In this document: positions 1 to 8,536 of the stretch, piece after piece | Position numbering within the stretch: position 1 is the first letter of the stretch | Layout: the number at the start of each line of letters is the position of its first letter | Assembly: GCA_964019655.1 (NCBI GenBank) | Contig: CAXHTR010000008.1 | Coordinates: 682,001-746,000, forward strand | Length of the DNA: 64,000 nucleotides | Source of the DNA: Perkinsela sp. pyNocScin1 | Taxonomy: Eukaryota; Euglenozoa; Kinetoplastea; Prokinetoplastida; Perkinselidae | Reading direction: 5' to 3' | Made by a program: the position numbers and the translations under genes | Notes under the pieces: model-generated | What the model saw: only the letters and a program-made list of their open reading frames with translations | The model's database searches: none | What the model was told of the DNA's origin: nothing

Positions 1-1302
1 CTGGAAGGGTGCTTCACCGAACGTTTTCCCTATGAAATAACAGAGTGGTGAGTACGCGCGTGAGTGTTGCTCTCGGACGAAAACGCTTTTCTCAGCAGCG
101 AACGTATTGATCACACTGCTTGCACCCGCGAAGGCCGCATTTGTTGACATGATAAAGAAGAGGCCCATTCTGTCTTGTACAGATGTCTGGTCGAATCCAA
201 GGTTGATGTAAACCAAGCCAACAACGACCGCGAAAACAACAGATTGGCCTAGCTGTGCCATGAGAATATGGCGATCCCGGAGAAAGTTTCGAAACGATCG
301 CAGATAAAGTTCGGAAAACTGTACAAGAAAACTCGATTTCCTGCGCTTTTCAAGCGTCTGAAGAGACAAAACGCACGCATCACCTTTCTCGGTAGACTCA
401 CGCTGGTCTGAAGTATTGCTCGTGGCCTGAAATTGAAACCTTTCAGCTTCTTCTGTACCTGCAATTCGTTGCCAGCTATCAATGAGTTGATGCTTCACGG
501 TCTCATCTTGCATGAGCGACATAAAATAGTCTGTTGGCGTATAGTCTTGCGGGCAATCAAACCCAATGCTCTGAAAATATTCTATGCACTTTCTTTGTTC
601 TCCAAGGTACACCACTTTACCATCAACCAGAAGCATAAGATCATCAAAGAGGTTCAGGACATTCGCGCTTGGCTGATGAATGCTGCAAATAACAGTGCGC
701 CCTTTTTCTGCCAAGCTGTGCACGAGTTGAATTACCTTCTCAGCCGTGAATGAGTCGAGACCGCTTGTCGGCTCATCGAGAATGAGAACATGGGGGTTCG
801 TGACGAGCTCTACGCCGATATTTGTTCGCTTTCGCTCCCCCCCTGAAATACCCTTGGTCATACCTGGTACGCCGATCACGCTGTCTTTGACGTCCAAAAG
901 CATAAGCTCTTCGAGGATTTCCCGTGCCCTCTTCATCGCTTCTGTTTTCCCCAGAGCTGCTCGTACCCGTGCTGAGAAATAGAGAGCTTCTTCGGGTGTT
1001 GCAGTGTTGAAAACGATATCTTGCTGCGTCACAAAGGCGATACGGTGAGCGCCTTTTTCAATGCTCGCATCATTCAAAAGAATTTCACCCTCGAGAGTAT
1101 GGGCCTTATCTTGTAGCAGTCGGGAGCTGATGGCATTGAGGAACGTTGTTTTTCCTGCACCACTTCCCCCGAGAACCGCGAGAAACCGATTTGGTAAAGC
1201 TTGGCCAGATATTCCGTTGAGGATACGCTTTCCGTTTTCCACGCCAACGATATACTGGAGGTTAGTCCACTTAAGGTTGAAACCTTCAGCAGTGGAATTC
1301 AT
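1..1302 (-). CDS. ABCG (White-type) half transporter, 3' end cut by window edge
   Basis: This is an ATP-binding cassette transporter of the G subfamily with the nucleotide-binding domain before the membrane domain. The reverse strand reads without a stop from the ATG at 1302 to base 1, giving 434 codons. Visible motifs are Walker A GGSGAGKT (residues 45-52), the signature ISGGERKR and, close behind it, Walker B with VLILDEPTSGLD. Toward the window edge comes a first hydrophobic segment, then the family-typical FVREQ and FIGKTFGE stretches; the remaining membrane helices lie outside. The start is well fixed because a TGA directly precedes the ATG and an AG acceptor lies 4 bases upstream after a T-rich run. 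Half transporters of this type dimerise and move lipids or hydrophobic compounds; the substrate cannot be told. It is the distal gene seen of the minus-strand block. Confidence 0.93.
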   Translation of the reverse strand, partial: MNSTAEGFNLKWTNLQYIVGVENGKRILNGISGQALPNRFLAVLGGSGAGKTTFLNAISSRLLQDKAHTLEGEILLNDASIEKGAHRIAFVTQQDIVFNTATPEEALYFSARVRAALGKTEAMKRAREILEELMLLDVKDSVIGVPGMTKGISGGERKRTNIGVELVTNPHVLILDEPTSGLDSFTAEKVIQLVHSLAEKGRTVICSIHQPSANVLNLFDDLMLLVDGKVVYLGEQRKCIEYFQSIGFDCPQDYTPTDYFMSLMQDETVKHQLIDSWQRIAGTEEAERFQFQATSNTSDQRESTEKGDACVLSLQTLEKRRKSSFLVQFSELYLRSFRNFLRDRHILMAQLGQSVVFAVVVGLVYINLGFDQTSVQDRMGLFFIMSTNAAFAGASSVINTFAAEKSVFVREQHSRAYSPLCYFIGKTFGEAPFQ

Positions 1303-1332
1303 TCACTGTAATAAAACATCAAATGAAAACGG
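1303..1332 (-). promoter_or_regulatory. Probable spliced-leader acceptor of the ABCG gene
   Basis: On the reverse strand a T-rich stretch ends in TTACAG (AG at 1306-1307), three bases before the ATG. This is the pattern of a trans-splice acceptor. The resulting 5' UTR would be unusually short. Confidence 0.5.
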
Positions 1333-1427
1333 TTGGGAATGCATTGAGCATCTTCAACAAACGTTTTTGCACACGGGCATTCATTATACTGAAAGGTAGC
1401 ATGAACTTTACCATTTCGCGTATAAAA

Positions 1428-3755
1428 TCAGAAATGCTGTGATATTACAGTGTCCAAAAGAACATCAAGATCGTGACGCATGCTTTTAGGAAGCTTGATT
1501 GATGTGCTTTGGAAAAAGTTGATAATCGATTGCACACGAAGTGAAGCTTCAGCGTCATGGTTGTAGGTTATCCTACGCTTAAGCAAGTTTGTTTGATTGA
1601 TCACCGCAAACAAGTGACCACATAGAACGAAACATAGTCCGTTTATAGCATTTTGCAATTTAATGGGGAGCTCCACGTCTGCACTGCTTGTATTTAGTGG
1701 ATCAGGCGTGCGGCCAGTACGTTGCGTACTTGTTTCAATAATTTTACCGACAGTTTGTACCACAACATAAATCTCCCCAAGATCGACGTGGTTAAGATGG
1801 GTGTAGTAAAATTGAAGCATATCCACTAAAGATACAATCACAGCGAGGGGCCACTTCGCAATTGTTATTCTCGGATACCCAAGAACGAAAGTGCAGAATT
1901 TTGCGGGGAAGCCGCCGGGCAAATTTTTCCGCTTCGCATCGAGTTCACTCAACAGATGTCTATCTACGGCATGATCTTCAAGGAGATAGGGACAAACTGA
2001 TACCATCCGGAAAATTGTCTGAAGATCATGCACGGAAACAAAGATTCGTTGAATGAGAAGCTCCATCTCACAGCGAAAGTCATCAACGTACGTGTCGATT
2101 CGTTTCAGACCGTCATCAGATATCAAACTCGGAGACCCTTTTGCAAGATTGCTTTGCAGAAGGAAATTCGTTTTCAGATATTGAACGACGCTGCAGACCA
2201 TATCTAAAACAGATGGGTTCTCTATCTCCGTATCTTTGAACGCGTACGAGGATATAATCATGTAGAGAGACATGGCAATTGTGGACTCCATGTGTCCACG
2301 AGGAGCGGCGGGGCGCACTTCTTGCGAGATGTCTTTGCAGTCATCTCTGATGTAATCATCATTCCATAAGCATGAGGCAGCTATGGAAAGAATTTCGAGT
2401 GATTGTTTTCGACAAATGGCACCATAAATGATATCCCAGAGGAAATCATAATCTTCTTCGTGGGATGACGCATCATTAATCATATTTAAGCTCCGTAAAA
2501 TGCGCATGGCAATGTTCATGGCATGCCGAAGCCCAGACTCCGATTCGTCAGCACTCAAGTTCCGATTCTGATGCTGAGATAAGAAAAGCTGACGCATTTT
2601 TTGCACCACGAACGGATTCGCGTTATGTGATAAAGCCAATATAAGCTTGGAAAGCAGGTTTGCATCTTGGATAATATTCTCAGCAATTCTGAACATCATC
2701 CTGGGATCGATTAACGCAGAATCTTGCACTGTCTTCCCTGCTATAATCATTCGAGAGTTTTCACGCAAAATTGCCCATACAACCACATCTGAAATAGACT
2801 TAAGGCCTGAATAGGGCATCAGGATTCCAAAATATCGAACATACGAGCAAGCTGACAAGAAGAATATGGACTCTCTGATCTTTTTGCTTCTTTCGAAATC
2901 CTCTTCTGGGGAATCTAATTGCTTGTCAAAATCAATGCTTTCGATTGCTTTAAGCCATGCCGTGATGCAGTCGCAAGAAATGCTCAGAATGGATTTCAAG
3001 GAGTGATTGCTCGTTTGTGCAGTACACATGCTAACAGCACGAGCTACAATGGAGATAACTTGATTCATTTCTGAAAAGGAGTTCGTCCATGAGCGGTGCT
3101 TCGCTGCCAAAATGTCAAGAAGATAAGGGAGCCATTTGTGGCTTATAGCATGGAACTTGAGAGGGGGCAGTGTCATTATATAAAGGGTGTGACAAAGGTC
3201 CCTCGTTTCTATAAGATGGGCGCTCGGCAAGATTCTCAAGATCAAGACTAAAATCAGCGAAAGGTCCAGCTGATAACCCAGTGTATGATATCTAGAAATG
3301 ACAATGGCATCCTGTGCTGAAAGGGTTAGGTCATGGAGCTTTGTCGCAATCTGGTACGAGAAATCTGAGTTTATCGCTATCTTTTTTCGAGCAATTATGC
3401 GGAGAAAGTTACTGAGGTCGAAAAGAGATGCATCGCTAATGAAGCGGGACGCTGATGCTATAAGCTCCTCTGCAGATTTTGTATTATTCGTGGAATCTAT
3501 CAAGTTCGTTACCGTTTTAAGAGTAAAAGAATCTTTCAGAAGGTTGATCATTTTTTCGGTAGTGACAAATGGAGTTGACGAGAGAACTTCTGGACCTATG
3601 ATTCTTCGAATATTGCTCCAAATTTGTTGATAGGAAAAGCTTGACTCTTTTTTTTGCTTTCGCTGGGCTCGGGGGAATAGAAAGTGTCTGGTATCGGAAT
3701 GGAATAATCGCACTTCTAAACAGCTTTTGAACTTAGATACTTTCATCGGTGCCAT
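1428..3755 (-). CDS. Large alpha-helical, probably mitochondrial protein
   Basis: A 775-residue open frame with the first ATG at 3755 (a longer frame upstream lacks ATG). The N-terminus is basic with hydroxylated residues and few acids, then a run of Arg/Lys-rich sequence around residue 30, which fits a mitochondrial targeting peptide. The rest is a long series of leucine/isoleucine-rich helices with no obvious enzyme motif, resembling an ARM/HEAT-like helical repeat scaffold. Kinetoplastid mitochondria contain several such large helical proteins in RNA-editing and mitoribosome assembly complexes, but no specific family could be recognised. Base composition is AT-rich compared with the plus-strand genes at 35-47 kb. 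Function unknown. Confidence 0.72.
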   Translation of the reverse strand: MAPMKVSKFKSCLEVRLFHSDTRHFLFPRAQRKQKKESSFSYQQIWSNIRRIIGPEVLSSTPFVTTEKMINLLKDSFTLKTVTNLIDSTNNTKSAEELIASASRFISDASLFDLSNFLRIIARKKIAINSDFSYQIATKLHDLTLSAQDAIVISRYHTLGYQLDLSLILVLILRILPSAHLIETRDLCHTLYIMTLPPLKFHAISHKWLPYLLDILAAKHRSWTNSFSEMNQVISIVARAVSMCTAQTSNHSLKSILSISCDCITAWLKAIESIDFDKQLDSPEEDFERSKKIRESIFFLSACSYVRYFGILMPYSGLKSISDVVVWAILRENSRMIIAGKTVQDSALIDPRMMFRIAENIIQDANLLSKLILALSHNANPFVVQKMRQLFLSQHQNRNLSADESESGLRHAMNIAMRILRSLNMINDASSHEEDYDFLWDIIYGAICRKQSLEILSIAASCLWNDDYIRDDCKDISQEVRPAAPRGHMESTIAMSLYMIISSYAFKDTEIENPSVLDMVCSVVQYLKTNFLLQSNLAKGSPSLISDDGLKRIDTYVDDFRCEMELLIQRIFVSVHDLQTIFRMVSVCPYLLEDHAVDRHLLSELDAKRKNLPGGFPAKFCTFVLGYPRITIAKWPLAVIVSLVDMLQFYYTHLNHVDLGEIYVVVQTVGKIIETSTQRTGRTPDPLNTSSADVELPIKLQNAINGLCFVLCGHLFAVINQTNLLKRRITYNHDAEASLRVQSIINFFQSTSIKLPKSMRHDLDVLLDTVISQHF

Positions 3756-3891
3756 CAGCAAATACTTTTGACCACAGGTATTACTTGAATTGATTCGTTT
3801 GCATGCACACCCGAAATCATTGAGGGGTAGTATAGTATGATAAAGATACGTAGGTCTTACGAGTTAATTACGCAGGTAGCTTATACCATGT

Positions 3892-4398
3892 TCACTTAGG
3901 TATGCATTTCTGCACTCTATGGAACTTTTCCCTTTCATTACTTATTGCCTCATCATACTTAGCTATGCAATCTTCCAGAAACTCTTTTTCGGAGACCAGT
4001 CGTAGATATAGTTCTGTTTTTGAGCATTGCAGCTTGTTGTCTTCGATCGAATCAAACTTTGCTTCAAAATTAGAGTTTTCATTCTCTTCTAATTGACAAG
4101 AAAGACGGGACATGCTTTCTGTATCAAAGATTCGATTAGATTGCTTTGCTCTCGCGTCAAGGTTCGAAATCAGAGTATCAAAGAGGGATGCCCACTCCGT
4201 TCGATACTCCTTTTCTTTGGTAAGGAGTTCGGTATTATCATCTGAAGAGCTCACGGAGGTAAGGTAATTTATCATGTTTGAAAACATTTGATAAACATCT
4301 TCGCAATCGCGCCTTGATCCCCAACCTTCGTTGTAGCACTCGATTGTATCAGTTATTTCTTGACGCGTAAGAGGAACAAAAATTTGAGATTCATCCAT
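3892..4398 (-). CDS. Small acidic coiled-coil protein, unidentified
   Basis: 168 residues from a clear ATG at 4398. The sequence is acidic and largely helical. The C-terminal half (about residues 75-160) has heptad-like spacing of Leu/Phe between charged residues, suggesting a coiled coil. No targeting signal, membrane segment or known domain is visible. It lies between the 775-residue gene and the TFB5-like gene in the same minus-strand block, with spacing typical of this window. No function assigned. Confidence 0.6.
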   Translation of the reverse strand: MDESQIFVPLTRQEITDTIECYNEGWGSRRDCEDVYQMFSNMINYLTSVSSSDDNTELLTKEKEYRTEWASLFDTLISNLDARAKQSNRIFDTESMSRLSCQLEENENSNFEAKFDSIEDNKLQCSKTELYLRLVSEKEFLEDCIAKYDEAISNEREKFHRVQKCIPK

Positions 4399-4514
4399 TA
4401 TATATTACAATGTACAAATCTCAAGTATCACGGTGCATCACAAGAATTTCTACATGAGTTTTGCTTGTAGCCCGAGAACTCTGCACCCTTTGTTCCATGG
4501 AGATCGAGTATATG

Positions 4515-4718
4515 TCATTCAAAGATTCCCATTTCACTGTCAGTTTCAACTATTGTTCGAATTACCGGCTCAATATGTTCCTTGGGGATAAAAATACATT
4601 GTTTCTCATGCAGAATGTGAAGTGGAATTTTCGGATCAATTTTAGATAAAGCGAATTGTACCTGCTCGAGAGCTCCTTGGTCAGCATACTTAAGAAGAAC
4701 ACCCGGTGTTTCCCGCAT
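4515..4718 (-). CDS. TFB5: TFB5/TTDA-like small subunit of TFIIH
   Basis: A 67-residue protein, close to the 70-72 residues usual for TFB5 (human TTDA/p8). The pattern fits that family: GVLLKYAD near the N-terminus (family GVLxxCD), a short helix, then CIFIPKEH (family HxFV/FI strand) followed by an amphipathic C-terminal helix. TFB5 stabilises the TFIIH core through TFB2 and is needed for nucleotide excision repair and transcription. In kinetoplastids TFIIH also serves spliced-leader RNA transcription. It is the first gene of the minus-strand block, facing the divergent switch. SSL1, another TFIIH core subunit, is encoded at 27431. The assignment rests on pattern only in a very short, divergent protein. 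Confidence 0.5.
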   Translation of the reverse strand: MRETPGVLLKYADQGALEQVQFALSKIDPKIPLHILHEKQCIFIPKEHIEPVIRTIVETDSEMGIFE

Positions 4719-4840
4719 TTATGTTTGTATCAATGTATGGTAAATTGTATGATTGAGACTTGAAAACTCACCATGTACTTAATTCGTTTCCTTTTGTTTT
4801 TTATGTGACAGTGTCATCACAATGACAAGAATCTCGATAA
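4719..4840. promoter_or_regulatory. Divergent strand-switch region between two gene blocks
   Basis: About 120 bases separate the minus-strand TFB5-like gene from the first plus-strand gene. In kinetoplastids, polycistronic transcription by RNA polymerase II normally starts at such divergent switches. The sequence is AT-rich. It contains a T-rich run ending in GTGACAG at 4805-4811, a plausible spliced-leader acceptor for the plus-strand gene. No TATA-like or other core element is convincing, which is usual here. Confidence 0.55.
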
Positions 4841-5603
4841 ATGTGGAAGAATAGAAACTTACGCTCGAGAGAAATTCTATCTGAGTGGTCAAAAAATATC
4901 TCATGGCCGAATTCAAAGCTTTCGAGCTGCTTGCCTGTTTCAGAAGGCTGTGTTAACGCATTCAACAATACGAACTTCATCAGAGTTTCCCGCTTCTTCA
5001 ATACTTATCAGCCAGTATTCAAGGTGGTAAAAGATGGGTTTCATAACGTTAGAGGGATGTGGTTTCGAGAGAATGCGAAGCCCACGAATATCGCCAGGTT
5101 TGGTGAGAATGGACTTCGAGAAGGAATCCGGGAGCTCAGCATCAATACTTCCTGCACACCTCGGAAAGTAGTATTGGAAAATTATGTTGAAGGTGCTATA
5201 AATATATTGTCGTTCTCATGGAGTTCTTCGTGCATTCTATCAGTTGGAAATGAAAATTTAGGCTCATCTGCTGATACTCTAGCTGGTGCTGATGTTGTGG
5301 TTTATATCCCCCAATTCGGTGTCATATCATCGCTGAATGTTGTTGCTGCAACAGCGATCGCACTTCATGTGCGGCATGTTTCTATCACAAAATTTAATGG
5401 CCTAGCTATCATGCGTGGAGGGAAGCAGCGCATCGCAAGTACTACGAATGATTTTAGCTCAGCACGGCTTGCAAGGAACGGTGACCTTCGACCGATTCGT
5501 CCAATACTCTATGGTAAAACAGATGACCAAATCCAGCAGTTCGCACGGGAAAAAAGACTTGCTGATTTATATGTTTTATATGAAAATAAACTTGATCACA
5601 AAA

Positions 5604-5611
5604 ATTTAGGC
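5604..5611. repeat. Target-site duplication, left copy (ATTTAGGC)
   Basis: The eight bases ATTTAGGC directly precede the element's left inverted repeat. They are identical to 6168-6175. In the host gene they encode the end of Asn, then Leu-Gly. Confidence 0.92.
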
Positions 5612-6167
5612 CAGGGCTTCTTAAGCACTTTTTCAATTTCACCCGAATGTTGGGTGAAAGATCCTCTGTTTCACCCAACAATATACCTTATGCTCTGATG
5701 AAGTTTTATTCCGTCACGCCCCTTCGGGACGGGACGGCAGTAACTGCTCCCTGTGTGAATTTTCCCTCCTCTATTGGTCACTCATAAAGGATGCTTGGGA
5801 ACACATGCGTTGTAATGATCTAATAATGTAACATGTTTGGATATATGACTGGATGCAGCGTCTGAAGCAATACGTACGATGAGATAAACTCTAACGCCGA
5901 GGCCCGAAGGGCCGAGGCGCAAAATTTTTGGCTTATTCGAGTTAAAAAAGGCTAGATATTCTTCTTTTGGCCATGATATCAACCGAAAACAGTCACTCAC
6001 ACAGACTTACCATTGGCCTTACTCACCACATCCAGGCCACCGTGATCGACGAGTGTTCGACTCGTGTGGGTGAAAATTTTCATTTTCACCCGCTAATTTT
6101 TTTCCCGAACACCTTTTTTCCGATTTTCACCCAAAATGGGTGAGTCACCCGAGGTTAAGAAGCCCTG
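5612..6167. mobile_element. 556-bp non-autonomous hAT-like DNA transposon (MITE)
   Basis: The element has perfect 13-bp terminal inverted repeats: CAGGGCTTCTTAA at 5612-5624 and its reverse complement at 6155-6167. It is flanked by identical 8-bp duplications. Eight-base target duplications and termini beginning CAGGG are hallmarks of the hAT superfamily. Near both ends there are repeated short motifs TTCACCC/GGGTGAA in both orientations (about 5638-5683 and 6069-6150), resembling subterminal transposase-binding repeats. The middle holds small GC-rich hairpins near 5719-5732 and 5890-5918. No transposase frame is present, so it would have to be moved by an enzyme encoded elsewhere. It sits inside a SpoU methyltransferase gene. 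Confidence 0.88.
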
Positions 6168-6175
6168 ATTTAGGC
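6168..6175. repeat. Target-site duplication, right copy (ATTTAGGC)
   Basis: Identical to 5604-5611 and directly after the right inverted repeat. The host reading frame resumes here without loss or gain of bases. Confidence 0.92.
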
Positions 6176-6704
6176 GGAATTCTCAGGAATTCAAACGCTT
6201 TTGGGGTAACAAAAGTTTTTTATTCTGGAAGGAGGAAAATAAACCGCCAAGGATCTGTTGGTGCTTACAATTATCTGAACATCGAATTCGTCAGTGATCA
6301 AAATCTCGAAGAAATTCTGAAGTCCCGCAGCCTCTGGCTTCTTATGCCACCATGGCGCTCTTCTTTGCAGAGCCCTGGATTAGATCAAGCCAAGTTGGAA
6401 GAACAGTCTGATGATAATCTTATAAATGCTCGAGAAGTATTTTTGGATGACATCGATACGCTACGGTCTTCCTTATCCGAGGACTCATCAAAAGGTATAA
6501 TACTCGCTATTTATCAGGAAGGTGTGCCTTATTCTGCATTGCTATGCCGCTTTGCAAAAAAGGTCGTACTTATGCGGTCTAGCTCAGGCAAAGAGAATTT
6601 TGCTCACGTAGGCTTATCTCCATGCACTGCATCAGCTATTGCACTTTTCTACATGAGCCATTTGCTGGCAGGTGAGCTGTAAATGAGGCCATTTATTTGA
6701 TCTC

Positions 6705-8423
6705 ATGGAAATAATTTTCGTCAAACATCTTAACATTCTTTGTCGAAAATTTGTAACCAACATCATGCAAGTCCCTCAGCAACCACAGAATGTGATTATT
6801 CTTAATCAGAATGCCACAAGAGAACACGGACGAAAGGCTCAGTTGAATCTTATTCAGGCCGCTAACGCTGTAACTGAGGTGATCCGGTCAACGCTTGGCC
6901 CATCAGCAATGCTTAAAATGATTCTTGATCCCATGGGGTCCATTGTTCTGACAAACGATGGCAATAGTATCTTGCGAGAAATCGAAGTCGTCCATCCTGC
7001 GGCAAAACACATGATGGAGCTTAGTCGAATTCAAGATGAGGAAGTTGGAGATGGTACAACATCTGTTGTGATATTAGCCGGAGAGCTCCTCGTTCTTGCG
7101 GAGCCATTGCTGGAAAAATCTGTTCACCCATTAGACATTATCCGAGGCTATAACATGGCATTACAGGATGCACTCAAGTTTATTGATGAAAACAACCTTT
7201 CATTCGATGTCGATCCAAATGACATTGACTCGTTTTCGAAGGTCGTTAAAGCGTCTCTCGGGACAAAGCTTTCATCCAAAGACCATGATTTTCTGTGCCC
7301 GATAGCAATCCAAGCAGTCAAATGCGTTCATACTGGTGAAGGTGAAGAGTGCCAGAGTATCGACGTGAAGCGTCTTATTAAGATTGAAAAGGTCCCCGGA
7401 GGTTCCTTTGATCAAAGCGAGATGCTCAGCGGTGTTATGATCAATAAGGATCTTGTTCACCCGAGGATGCCAAAAAAGATAGAAAACCCACGGATTATGC
7501 TTCTTGATATTCCGTTAGAGTACAAAAAGCCGGAGACAGCATTCAACATGGAACTGAAAAATGAAGAAGATTTTGAAAAGCTGATCGCCATTGAAGAGGA
7601 ATTTGTTCGTGGGCTTTGCAAGCAAATCATTGCTGCAAAGCCAAACGTGGTTGTCACAGAAAAGGGAGTTTCAGACTTGGCTGCACATTTCCTGTATAAG
7701 GCCAATATAGCTGTCATTCGAAGAGTCAGAAAGACAGATAACGTTCGCATTGGGAAAGCGACGGGCGCACGGATTCTTAGCTCGGTCGATGACATATCAG
7801 AGAAGTCGATTGGCACAAAGTGTGGCCTCTTCGAAGTGCGCAAAATTGGGGATGAATACTTTTCGTATTTTGTCAACTGCAAAGACAACAAAGCTTGCAC
7901 AGTTGTTCTTCGTGGTGCATCGAAAGATTCTCTCAACGAGCTCGAGCGTAATTTGCGAGACGCTCTCTGCGTGGCACGTAACATAGTTTTTACTCCTCGG
8001 GCTGTTTACGGTGCTGGATCTCTCGAAATGGAGCTCTCGAAGCGTCTCAATGAAAATGCATCAAAAATTTCGGGAGCAAAGCAACTGGCATATCAAAGCG
8101 TGGCAACAGCTCTCGAAGTTATACCCAGAACCCTCGCTCAAAATTGTGGTGCAAGTGTGATTCGTGTGCTGACCGAACTCAAAACAAAGCACAGAGAAGC
8201 TGGGTGTGAATCGTGGGGAGTAGATGGTTTGACTGGTAACGTTGTCGACGCTTCCGAGCTTGACGTAATCGAGCCAGTAGAAGTGAAGCGCCAAGCATTC
8301 AGAACTGCTATCGAAGCTGCGTGCACAATGCTTCGCGTTGATGACATCATTTCGGGGATCAAGGCCAAGCCGAAACAGTCTGGCAACACATCTACGACTG
8401 CTGATGATGACAATGCAGAGTAA
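6705..8423 (+). CDS. CCT3: Chaperonin CCT/TRiC subunit gamma
   Basis: Group II chaperonin subunit that folds actin, tubulin and other proteins in the cytosolic 16-mer. It shows the group signatures STLGPSAMLKMILDPMG and TNDGNSILREI, then DEEVGDGTTSVVILAGELL with the ATPase Asp and GDGTT loop near residues 112-126. The match is best to the gamma subunit (HPAAKHMMELSRIQDEEVGD). Length 572 from the ATG at 6705, or 552 from the ATG at 6765 (MQVPQQPQ), which matches the usual gamma N-terminus. No AG lies between the two ATGs, so a transcript spliced upstream would carry both and the true start is open. The C-terminal tail is acidic. Confidence 0.93.
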   Translation: MEIIFVKHLNILCRKFVTNIMQVPQQPQNVIILNQNATREHGRKAQLNLIQAANAVTEVIRSTLGPSAMLKMILDPMGSIVLTNDGNSILREIEVVHPAAKHMMELSRIQDEEVGDGTTSVVILAGELLVLAEPLLEKSVHPLDIIRGYNMALQDALKFIDENNLSFDVDPNDIDSFSKVVKASLGTKLSSKDHDFLCPIAIQAVKCVHTGEGEECQSIDVKRLIKIEKVPGGSFDQSEMLSGVMINKDLVHPRMPKKIENPRIMLLDIPLEYKKPETAFNMELKNEEDFEKLIAIEEEFVRGLCKQIIAAKPNVVVTEKGVSDLAAHFLYKANIAVIRRVRKTDNVRIGKATGARILSSVDDISEKSIGTKCGLFEVRKIGDEYFSYFVNCKDNKACTVVLRGASKDSLNELERNLRDALCVARNIVFTPRAVYGAGSLEMELSKRLNENASKISGAKQLAYQSVATALEVIPRTLAQNCGASVIRVLTELKTKHREAGCESWGVDGLTGNVVDASELDVIEPVEVKRQAFRTAIEAACTMLRVDDIISGIKAKPKQSGNTSTTADDDNAE

Positions 8424-8536
8424 TAGCTTTCATTCTATTTGGGATGCAATGCTCAACTGAAGCCTTTTTATCAGTCTCGTTATATAAGAAGCATTTTGCT
8501 TAATCATCGAAATTTTAGAGACATTTTCCGATTTAT

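Larger units (their letters stand above)
4841..6682 (+). pseudogene. Two-domain SpoU/TrmH-type RNA 2'-O-methyltransferase gene split by an insertion
   Basis: Two open parts in the same frame (4841-5698 and 6140-6682) belong to one gene. The first holds a SpoU-like domain ending with the family motifs VGNENLGSS and SLNVVAATAIALHVRH, then begins a second domain (DLYVLYENKLDHKNLG). The second part continues that domain exactly at the family's motif 1 (GGILRNSNAFGV) and ends with a weaker motif-3 region (LSPCTASAIALF). Between them lies a 556-bp hAT-like element with a duplicated ATTTAGGC. Element plus duplication is 564 bases, a multiple of three, but it brings several in-frame stops (TGA 5696, TGA 5699). 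Removing it restores a continuous frame. SpoU enzymes methylate ribose 2'-OH in tRNA or rRNA. A tiny frame from ATG 4822 overlaps the start. Alternatives to a dead gene are splicing of the element or an insertion carried by one allele. Confidence 0.8.

Noticed and set aside
6140-6682. Separate small gene starting inside the transposon's right end
   Set aside because: The frame begins only with GTG in the element, and its protein is plainly the second half of the split SpoU domain.
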